Assembly (NCBI GenBank): GCA_036399775.1
Contig: DASWMJ010000084.1
Span: 124,001 to 188,000, forward strand
From: JADMIH01 sp036399775
GTDB taxonomy: Bacteria > Chloroflexota > Chloroflexia > QHBQ01 > JADMIH01
DNA length: 64,000 nucleotides
Reading direction: 5' to 3'
Positions 57,281-64,000 of this stretch are shown here, piece after piece. Made by a program: the position numbers and the translations under genes. Within the stretch, counting starts at the first letter, position 1. Each line of letters opens with the position of its first letter. The notes under the pieces are model-generated. The model was not told the origin of the DNA. It saw only the letters and a program-made list of their open reading frames with translations, and searched no databases.

Positions 57281-57311
57281 TCAGATGCTCTATCCACTGA
57301 GCTACGGGCGC
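57239..57311 (-). tRNA. tRNA-Arg (anticodon TCG)
   Basis: On the minus strand the 5' acceptor GCGCCCG (57311-57305) pairs with CGGGCGC (57246-57240), discriminator G at 57239. D arm AGCTCAGTGGATAGAGC; anticodon stem TCTGA/TCAGA with loop CTTCGGA, anticodon TCG; T arm CCGGGAGTTCGAATCTCTCC. CCA is not encoded. This is the integration target of the island. Confidence 0.95.
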
Positions 57312-58149
57312 AAAGTTATGTTCTAAAATCAAACATGAAAGATGCTGTTAGAGAGTTAAGTATAACTGATTCTCTTCTTTTGCCGCAACCTGGACCATTA
57401 GTGGGAGTGACTAAAACTGAAGAGATAGGAATTGTAACGCTAATAGCTTGATGGTACCCATCAGACGTATTCAGGTGCCGCCAAGATGGTGGCATTTCGC
57501 TTGTATATCTACCCTTTTTGCCACTCTCCGCTTTGGTGTGCTCGTCATAGCCCGTTGGCTGACGTTGGGAGTGAAATAGCGCCTACCCTGCTGGCAGCGC
57601 ATACGTTGGGAGCCAGTGTTGTTGAAGCCTGCTTTCACTATGTACCACCCATTATAGCAGTAAGGGCAAGGTGGATTCTGTTGTTCATGGCATGCTGTTC
57701 AGTATTCACACGATCATTCTAACGGCTTCTCTTGCTTTTTAGCCACTTCCCTTCTTACGATAATTTGATATAGGTAAGAATAGCTGATGGATTGCTTCCA
57801 TACCACAAGGTCTTCTAAGTTCTGACACTACCGACAAACATGGCAGCAGGATGCACGCTATTTGGGACCGCCCGCCACGATAGTAGAGAATGCTCGCAAA
57901 ACGCCCAACAAGGGCCGTTCCACCACAAAACAGTACTGTTAAGTTCCCGCCAGCCACAAGACTAGGACTAAGATATAACGTATTGACCTATAGGGTACAA
58001 TATAAGCTGTTCAAATAAAACATTCGTTGGCTGTTAGGCGCTTGACCTTCAGTCGATATGTCACGACAGTGCATATATAATTACAAACTTGAAATAAGAC
58101 CAGTGGCTTAATACCGGTTGCTGTTCGACAGTTCAGGGGAGGTGGAATC
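57312..58149. other. 838-bp stretch without a recognisable gene
   Basis: Right flank of the tRNA. Open frames up to 78 codons exist but have no ribosome site, motif or hydrophobic pattern. Base composition is AT-richer than neighbours. It may hold decayed mobile-element sequence; nothing can be named. Confidence 0.5.
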
Positions 58150-60411
58150 ATGAGTGTAGTCCTGAGACGACAGCGTGTGGCTGTCACCCCCAAGCCTGTT
58201 CCTGGCTCCAATGAACCCGGTCCAGTGCAACTGCAGAGACGACGAACACGAATACCTGATGTCGCTCCATACCTCTTCTTAGCTCTTGTCAGTATCTTGC
58301 TTGTGGTCGGCTGGGCCAACTCCTCCTCATCAGGCTGGGTCAGTTTGCCCGGTTCTTCCAGCCTGCCCGACGAACTCGGCAGGATCTCGGTGTCGGGCAT
58401 CTCCGTCGCATCGGCTGCTTCATTGACCCCCGCAGCCAACCCAGCGAAAGCATTATCTATAGGGTCAGCGCCCCTCCAGGCGACAGCCTCCCCGCCGAGC
58501 TCGCAACATATCGTGGTACCAGCATACTTCCCTCCCGGTCCTAATTGGACCCGCATAGAACAGATGGAGATGGGAACCATCGTGGTCTACGATATCGGCA
58601 TCGGCTCGGCACCCCCCATTCCGACTCCCACGCCCGATAACGCCGCCAAGGCTCAAGTGCAGCGATCTCAGAGCAAGGGGCTGAAAGTGTTTGGGTATAT
58701 ACCTACCAACGGTGGTAAGGGTGGAACAAATAGATCGCTGCAGGAGATTAAGCTGTACGTCGACCATTGGTACAGCACTTACCAGCCCGATGGCATCTTC
58801 TTCGATGAAGGCCCGGAGGAGGTGGGCAAGGTCCCCTTCTACGCCGACCTCTATAACTACGTGAAGGGGAAAACGGGAGTGCGTGGCAACACGGTCCTGC
58901 TGAACGGAGCCGGGGTTACGTTCGAAGAGATCATGGGGCTTGCCGACATCATCAACCTGTGGGAGGGTTCCTGCGCCGAGTACAACACTGGGCGCTATTA
59001 CTATATGAGCGTTCCCTGGCTCCCCAAGTACCCGCCCGGCAAGATCTCGCACGTCATAACCAACTGCCCGAGTGCGGCAGAGATGCGCAAGGCCATCCAG
59101 TGTAGCAAGGATCGAGGAGCGGGGTACGTGTATGTACTAGACACCAATCATCGCGTCACCGGCTATGACCACCTCCCATCCGAACCGTACTGGTCCCAGG
59201 AGGTAGCGTCCGTGGCCAGCGGGCAGACCTCCACCGAGCGTCCACCTATCGACACCATAACTGATCGCTTCGATACCGCCGCCATCAGCGCATCGCTCTG
59301 GCACACGCCCACCGAACAAAATAGAGCCACAGTAGGGGCAGGGGGCGCCCTCACGCTCTCTCCGCAGCCCAACACCGGCAACTCTCGGGCAGCTCTACGT
59401 AGCGCTTCCACTCACCGCCTCAGAAGTAGTGCCATTTCCGTGCGTGTGCCCCAGGTCGTGAGTAGTGGGGGGAACGTCAACACAGCTTTCACCCTTATGT
59501 ATGAGACGCCCGCCGCCGACCCCTCGAGATTGGAGTGGTTCTTCGAGAGGAACAACCTCATCGCCCGTTACACAGTCAACACGGCGGGGGGCACGAGTAC
59601 GACGCCCGTAGCAGTGCTCCCTTACTCATCCACGGACCACGCGTGGTGGCGCATACGCGAAGCCGGGGGCACGGTCTACTGGGAGACCTCGCCTAACGGG
59701 ACCACCTGGGTCCAACGCGGCAGCGTGCCGGTGGGTCAACTCTTCTCCCTTGAGGCCCTCAAGATCGAATTCACCGCGACGGAGTTCGGCTCTACCGGCA
59801 CGGCCACGCCCGGCCAGGCTCGCTACGACGATCTAAACGTGAGCAGCCCTCTCTGCACCTCCACTTCCGTCGGGTACTTTCCCGCAACCGGTCACTGCGT
59901 CGGAACACGGTTCCTGGCTTACTGGAATGCCCACGGGGGGCTGCCAATCAACGGATATCCGATCAGCGAGGAGTTCACCGAGAAGCTCAGCGATGGACGT
60001 TATTATGCAGTTCAATACTTCGAACGGGTCAGGATGGAATATCACCCTGAAAACAGCCCACCTCACGACGTGTTGCTCGGTCAATTCGGGCTGCGCATTC
60101 GCCGTGCGGACCCGCCGGTAGCTCCAAAGCCTGGGGCGACCGTCTTCCCGGCGACAGGTCCCACGATCTTCTTCCCAGCGACAGGTCACAACTTGGATGG
60201 CGATTTTGGCACCTACTGGCAAAGCCATGGTGGGCTTTCCCAGTTTGGCTATCCGATAACTGAGGAGTTTACCGAGATGCTGGAGGATGGGATGAATCAT
60301 ACCGTCCAGTACTTCGAGCGCGCCAGGTTCGAGAAGCACCCCAACAGTCCGCCTCACAACGTGTTGCTCGGCCTCTTCGGGGTGCGCGTCCTGGTCGATG
60401 CGTGCCGCTAA
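58150..60411 (+). CDS. Secreted spherulin-4 domain protein with Chloroflexota surface repeats
   Basis: 753 aa; ATG at 58150 with GGGGAGG upstream. A membrane segment (PYLFLALVSILLVVGWA, about 38-55) is followed by a linker and a spherulation-specific family 4 domain (residues about 118-345) with IVVPAYFPPG, PDGIFFDEGPEE and GLADIINLWEG, a TIM-barrel-like glycosidase fold with acidic residues on the strands. A LamG-like beta domain spans about 370-560. Two repeats of FPATGH...YWxxHGGL...GYPI.EEF...YFERxRxExHP...VLLG close the protein. It is likely surface-bound and acts on polysaccharide. Confidence 0.82.
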   Translation: MSVVLRRQRVAVTPKPVPGSNEPGPVQLQRRRTRIPDVAPYLFLALVSILLVVGWANSSSSGWVSLPGSSSLPDELGRISVSGISVASAASLTPAANPAKALSIGSAPLQATASPPSSQHIVVPAYFPPGPNWTRIEQMEMGTIVVYDIGIGSAPPIPTPTPDNAAKAQVQRSQSKGLKVFGYIPTNGGKGGTNRSLQEIKLYVDHWYSTYQPDGIFFDEGPEEVGKVPFYADLYNYVKGKTGVRGNTVLLNGAGVTFEEIMGLADIINLWEGSCAEYNTGRYYYMSVPWLPKYPPGKISHVITNCPSAAEMRKAIQCSKDRGAGYVYVLDTNHRVTGYDHLPSEPYWSQEVASVASGQTSTERPPIDTITDRFDTAAISASLWHTPTEQNRATVGAGGALTLSPQPNTGNSRAALRSASTHRLRSSAISVRVPQVVSSGGNVNTAFTLMYETPAADPSRLEWFFERNNLIARYTVNTAGGTSTTPVAVLPYSSTDHAWWRIREAGGTVYWETSPNGTTWVQRGSVPVGQLFSLEALKIEFTATEFGSTGTATPGQARYDDLNVSSPLCTSTSVGYFPATGHCVGTRFLAYWNAHGGLPINGYPISEEFTEKLSDGRYYAVQYFERVRMEYHPENSPPHDVLLGQFGLRIRRADPPVAPKPGATVFPATGPTIFFPATGHNLDGDFGTYWQSHGGLSQFGYPITEEFTEMLEDGMNHTVQYFERARFEKHPNSPPHNVLLGLFGVRVLVDACR

Positions 60412-60486
60412 GCGCGCCCACATGCTCGGCCTCTTGTTGAGGCTAACTAGAACCAACAATCATCACAGGAGAAAAGAGGTACGTAA

Positions 60487-60699
60487 ATGCTGGTTACCAT
60501 TCCAGTAGGTGAGGATGGGGTGCTCCACGAAGGTGGGGTCTACGACGAAGAGATCGGAGCCGAGATGCGGCTATGGGGGCCACAGGCCTTGACGGTGGCG
60601 TTAGCCAATGGTTACTCTGAAAAGGGTGAACTTCTAGTAAAACAGCTATCTCCCCGCACCCAACCCCAGCAGCGCAGCCGCCACGTTGGGGACGGATAG
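60487..60699 (+). CDS. Small open frame after the spherulin-4 gene
   Basis: 70 codons with a fair ribosome site (GAGG seven bases before the ATG). The first 52 residues (MLVTIPVGEDGVLHEGGVYD ... SEKGELLVKQLS) have normal protein composition, but the rest is antisense to the nuoN 3' end and looks non-coding. It may be a truncated gene whose end was lost next to nuoN. Family unknown. Confidence 0.35.
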   Translation: MLVTIPVGEDGVLHEGGVYDEEIGAEMRLWGPQALTVALANGYSEKGELLVKQLSPRTQPQQRSRHVGDG

Positions 60700-62199
60700 G
60701 CGGGTGGCTTCCAGGATGGGCCAGGAGACTATGAAGAAGAGGATGACGGCGATGGCCGATGCCACCAACGTCCATTGGAGGGCGGGGGAGGCCTTCTGCT
60801 CGCGGGCGGCTCGCGGCTCCTCGAAGTACATGTACCAGATTATCCGCAGGTAGTAGAACGCCGCCACCGCGCTGTTTAGCGCGCCTATCACGGCCAGCCA
60901 TGCCAGGTCGGCGTTGATAGCCGCCACGAAGACGTAATACTTGCCCAGGAAGCCTATCGTCGGCGGTATGCCCGTCAGCGAGAGCAGGAAGAACATCATC
61001 AGCGCCGCCTGGCCGGGTGCCCACGACGACAGCCCCCGGAAGTTGTCGAGCGAGTCGGTCCCCCCGTTGCGTTGCAGCCACACGATCACGCCGAACGCCC
61101 CCATGTTCATGAAGAGGTACGAGAAGAGGTAGAAGAGTATCGAGGAGATCGCCTGGGTGCCCTTGACACTATCGGTGGCTGTGTAGGCTGCCAAGCCGAT
61201 CATCACGTACCCCGTGTGCGCGATGGACGAGTAGGCGAGCATGCGCTTGACCGACCTCTGCGTAACGCCCACGATGTTGCCCAGCGACATAGTTATTATG
61301 CTCAATATGATTATCACCGGCACCCACGTCTGGTATGCGGAGCCAAGCGCCTCTACCATGATGCGTATGGTGGCCGCAAAGCCCGCCGCCTTCGGCCCAA
61401 CCGACATAAAGGCCGTAATGGGAGTGGGCGCGCCCTGGTAGGCGTCGGGCGTCCACATATGGAAGGGCACGGCGGCTATCTTGAAGCCGAGGCCCGCCAC
61501 CAGCAGCAATATCGCCAGCACGAGCCACCCGCTCCCCTCAGCCCCGCCGGGAGATGCTACTATACTCGACACCACCTCGCCTATCTCCCGCAGGTTAGTG
61601 CGCCCCGTAGCTCCATACAGCCAGGCCATGCCGTAGACCAGGATCGCGGTGGAGAATATGCCCAGCAGGAAATATTTGAGCGCCGCTTCGTTCGATAGCC
61701 TGTCGTTGCGCGCAAACCCGGTCAGTATGTAGACGGAGATAGACATCAGTTCGATGCCGACGAACAGGGTGGTAAGGTCCACCGATATAGCTGTGACCAT
61801 CATGCCCACCGTCGCCAGGCCCAGCACGGCGTAATATTCGCCCACCGCCATGCCCTTGTCCCTGATGTACTGCGTGGAGAAAAGCACCGCGATTATAGCC
61901 GTGCCCAGCGATAGCAGCCTGAAGAACAGCCCCATGTTGTCCAGCGCAACCATCCCGCCGAAAGCCTGTTGGTTGAAGCTGCTGCTGCCTATGAAGTTGT
62001 CGAAGTAGAGCAGCGTGGCGACCATCGCCGCGACGTAGCCTGCGATACTCACCCCGGCAAGCAACTGGCTCTTGCTGGACGCCTTGCCTCGCGTGAAGAG
62101 GTCAATGAACATCACCACGACGGCTGCCACGAGCACGATGATCTCCGGCAGTATCATCTCCAGGTTGAGGTCCAACCCAACGGTGCTAATCTGTGGCAT
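60646..62199 (-). CDS. nuoN: NADH-quinone oxidoreductase subunit N
   Basis: 517 aa, about 14 transmembrane helices, one of the three antiporter-like proton-channel subunits of complex I. Typical features are LTTLFVGIELMSISVYILTGF with the key Glu, KYFLLGIFSTAILVYGMAWLYG, KIAAVPFHMWTPDAYQGAPTP with the discontinuous-helix Lys and His, and KRMLAYSSIAHTGYVMIG. It is the last nuo gene, downstream of nuoM on the same strand. The ATG at 62199 has GGAG upstream. Confidence 0.95.
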   Translation of the reverse strand: MPQISTVGLDLNLEMILPEIIVLVAAVVVMFIDLFTRGKASSKSQLLAGVSIAGYVAAMVATLLYFDNFIGSSSFNQQAFGGMVALDNMGLFFRLLSLGTAIIAVLFSTQYIRDKGMAVGEYYAVLGLATVGMMVTAISVDLTTLFVGIELMSISVYILTGFARNDRLSNEAALKYFLLGIFSTAILVYGMAWLYGATGRTNLREIGEVVSSIVASPGGAEGSGWLVLAILLLVAGLGFKIAAVPFHMWTPDAYQGAPTPITAFMSVGPKAAGFAATIRIMVEALGSAYQTWVPVIIILSIITMSLGNIVGVTQRSVKRMLAYSSIAHTGYVMIGLAAYTATDSVKGTQAISSILFYLFSYLFMNMGAFGVIVWLQRNGGTDSLDNFRGLSSWAPGQAALMMFFLLSLTGIPPTIGFLGKYYVFVAAINADLAWLAVIGALNSAVAAFYYLRIIWYMYFEEPRAAREQKASPALQWTLVASAIAVILFFIVSWPILEATRLSVPNVAAALLGLGAGR

Positions 62200-62215
62200 C
62201 TATCGGAAGCTCCTT

Positions 62216-62248
62216 TTCGTATTGCGTAGTACGTATTGCGTATTGCTG
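62216..62248. repeat. CGTATTGCGTA-family repeat upstream of nuoN
   Basis: TCGTATTGCGTAGTACGTAT followed by TGCGTATTGC; same family as 2161-2202 and 8241-8378. Confidence 0.6.
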
Positions 62249-62286
62249 GACCAGTAACATTATTACAAGGACACCGACCCAGTACC

Positions 62287-62371
62287 CTTGTCATCCTGAG
62301 CGAAGCGAAGGATCATCCTCCCAAGCTATCTTTCACCCGTAGTGATCCTTCGCTTCGCTCAGGATGACAAG
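62287..62371. repeat. Perfect 29-bp inverted repeat between nuoM and nuoN
   Basis: CTTGTCATCCTGAGCGAAGC with CGAAGGATCA to complete the arm (62287-62315) is the exact complement of 62343-62371, with a 27-base loop. It is a variant of the REP-like family at 2385 and 26318 (CTTGTCATTCTGAGCGCAGC). Confidence 0.85.
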
Positions 62372-62415
62372 TCTGGCATTTTCTTCTCATGTATCATAGT
62401 TTCTCGCTATTGATA

Positions 62416-63996
62416 TTACTTGAAGAACAATTCAGATAAGGCCAGTGCATTGGGCACCTGGGCGTTGACAGTTTCCAGCAGGTGCCTCGTGGCGGGGCTT
62501 ATCATCTCTAAGATAGGGCCGGGGAAGACGCCCATCAGGATTGCCAGGGCGGCGAGCACGACCAGGGATGAACCCTCTGCCCAATCGAGGTCGGGGAAGT
62601 TGCGGCCCTCGGCTATCGTCCTGTTGAACATCACGCGCTGGAACATCCAGAAGAGGTACCACGCGGCGAATATCACTACCAGCACGGTAATGGCCCCCAC
62701 TACCCAGTCGGCTCGGAACGCGGCCAGCATAGTGAGGAACTCGCCGATGAAGCCGCTCAGGCCGGGCAGGCCCACCGACCCCAGCATCATTATCATAAAC
62801 ATGGCCCCGAAGAAGGGCATAGGCTTCGCCAGCCCGCCCATATCCGCGATGAGGCGGCTGTGCAGGCGGTTGTAGACTACGCCTACGCACAGGAACAGCC
62901 CGCCCGTGAGCACGCCATGTGACAGTATTACGATGATAGCGCCATCAAGACCTTGCGTGGCTTCGCCCAGGCCCAGCGTATTGAGCCATACGCCCGTGAA
63001 GAGGCCCAGCGTCACGAAGCCCATGTGGCTCACCGACGAATAGGCTATCAGCTTCTTCAAGTCAGGCTGCACAAGCGACACCAGCGCGCCGTAGATGATA
63101 CCTATCACCGACAGGCCGACCATTATGCCCGCGAAGGTGGCCGCGCCCGCCGGGGTTATCGGCATGGCGAAGCGGATGAAGCCATACGCGCCCATCTTGA
63201 GGAGCACGCCCGCCAGGATGATCGAGCCTGCGGTGGGCGCTTCTACGTGCGCGTCGGGGAGCCAAGTGTGGAAGGGGAACATCGGCACCTTGACCGCGAA
63301 CGCGGCGGCGAATGCCAGGAATACCCAGTTCTGCATGTCGCGTGGGTCGCCGGGGCCAACCTGCATCAGATCGAGTATGTCGAGCGTTTTATGGGTTAAG
63401 TATTCAACGATGATAGCCACCAGCATCAGCAGCGAACCAGCCAGCGTGTAGAGGAAGAACTTGATGGCAGCGTAGACGCGATTGGACGAACCCCATATGC
63501 CTATAAGGAGCGCCATAGGCACGAGCATCACTTCCCAGAAGATGTAGAAGAGGAAGAAGTCGAGCGACACGAAAACGCCGAGCATGCCCGCTTCCAGGAT
63601 GAGTATGGTGATGTAGAACTCTTTGACGCGCTTCTGTATCGGCTTCCACGAGACCAGTATGGAGATGGGCGTGAGCAGGGTGGTGAGCACCACTAGCAGA
63701 ATGGCGATGCTGTCAACACCAAAATGGTAGCCGATGTTCAGGGGCTGCGGCAACCACAGGAACTTCTCCTGCAAATCGAAGCTCTCCACGCCCTTCCGCG
63801 CCGATGCGTCCGACATAAGATAGAAGACCAGCGCCACCAGCGACAGCACGAGGTTCACCAGCGCGCCGCCCGCCGCTATCCTCTGTATCATCGCGTTATT
63901 CCGCAGGAACAGCAGCACCAGGGCCGTCACCAACGGCAGGTACACGATGATCGACAGGATGGGGAAGTCCATCACATTGTTTGGTATGTCGCCCAC
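62416..63996 (-). CDS. nuoM: NADH-quinone oxidoreductase subunit M
   Basis: 526 aa proton-channel subunit of complex I, about 14 helices. Motifs: FVSLDFFLFYIFWEVMLVPMALLIG with the conserved Glu, AFAVKVPMFPFHTWLPDAHVEAPT with Lys and the HTWLPDAH signature, and KKLIAYSSVSHMGFVTLG. The GTG at 63996 is the first possible start seen; an internal ATG at 63972 (MDFPILSIIVYLPL) is also plausible and closer to typical NuoM. The frame may continue past the window edge, so the start is provisional. Confidence 0.94.
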   Translation of the reverse strand: MGDIPNNVMDFPILSIIVYLPLVTALVLLFLRNNAMIQRIAAGGALVNLVLSLVALVFYLMSDASARKGVESFDLQEKFLWLPQPLNIGYHFGVDSIAILLVVLTTLLTPISILVSWKPIQKRVKEFYITILILEAGMLGVFVSLDFFLFYIFWEVMLVPMALLIGIWGSSNRVYAAIKFFLYTLAGSLLMLVAIIVEYLTHKTLDILDLMQVGPGDPRDMQNWVFLAFAAAFAVKVPMFPFHTWLPDAHVEAPTAGSIILAGVLLKMGAYGFIRFAMPITPAGAATFAGIMVGLSVIGIIYGALVSLVQPDLKKLIAYSSVSHMGFVTLGLFTGVWLNTLGLGEATQGLDGAIIVILSHGVLTGGLFLCVGVVYNRLHSRLIADMGGLAKPMPFFGAMFMIMMLGSVGLPGLSGFIGEFLTMLAAFRADWVVGAITVLVVIFAAWYLFWMFQRVMFNRTIAEGRNFPDLDWAEGSSLVVLAALAILMGVFPGPILEMISPATRHLLETVNAQVPNALALSELFFK

Positions 63997-64000
63997 TAAT

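Noticed and set aside
57135..57332. Longer integrase start reading PVAQWIEHLTSDQRAGSSNL
   Set aside because: That peptide is the translation of the tRNA-Arg gene, a common artefact; the GTG at 57134 gives a normal-length recombinase.
57486..57957. Small frames right of the tRNA
   Set aside because: No start signals, motifs or hydrophobic patterns; treated as non-coding.

Overview
The window looks like part of a Chloroflexota (Chloroflexi) chromosome. The strongest marker is the secreted protein at 58150-60411, which ends in two of the 'FPATGH ... GYPI.EEF ... YFERARFE.HP ... VLLG' repeats typical of that phylum. A five-helix SdhC, class II ribonucleotide reductase, XRE-TPR and XRE-NB-ARC regulators, a GH63-like glucosidase and many dispersed intergenic repeats fit the same picture. 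Assignment below phylum is not possible from the sequence alone.

Left part, 1-33.7 kb, is ordinary chromosome. It has a fragment of an O-antigen-ligase-like membrane protein, recN, and a leftward surface-polysaccharide cluster (2674-9440). That cluster encodes a complete wbpA/wbpB/wbpE/wbpD/wbpI-type set for UDP-2,3-diacetamido-2,3-dideoxy-mannuronate plus a GT4 glycosyltransferase. Then follow plsX, a GNAT acetyltransferase, a membrane MutS-like ATPase, a lipoprotein, a NERD nuclease-like protein, a kelch protein, an XRE-TPR regulator with a small secreted peptide nearby, a membrane-anchored HTH protein, a cyanophycinase-like peptidase, an SGNH lipoprotein, a 921-aa glucosidase and an MBL hydrolase. 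The succinate dehydrogenase genes (sdhC, sdhA, sdhB, 27309-33218) follow, with both junctions invaded: a GxxExxY cassette with inverted-repeat ends lies between sdhC and sdhA, and two toxin-antitoxin pairs plus an antitoxin-like gene lie between sdhA and sdhB.

Middle part, 33.9-57.3 kb, is an integration hot spot at a tRNA-Arg(TCG) gene (57239-57311, minus). A 46-bp copy of the tRNA 3' half at 36952-36997 repeats 57235-57280 exactly, bounding a 20.3-kb island. The island carries a split STAND/TPR protein, a class II ribonucleotide reductase, a type I restriction-modification operon (hsdM, hsdS, three accessory genes, hsdR), small phage/plasmid-like genes, a truncated primase/RepA-like ATPase and a tyrosine recombinase beside the tRNA. 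A shorter att-like copy at 33939 suggests a second, tandem element carrying a membrane patatin-like phospholipase.

Right part, 57.3-64 kb, is chromosome again: the spherulin-4 domain secreted protein and the end of a leftward NADH dehydrogenase operon (nuoM, nuoN).

Throughout, short repeat families of at least six kinds sit tightly against gene ends. Several supply stop codons, and two copies lie in frame inside the glucosidase gene. One 96-bp MITE is inserted into another repeat, with an empty copy of the target elsewhere in the window. No CRISPR array, rRNA or complete transposase was found.
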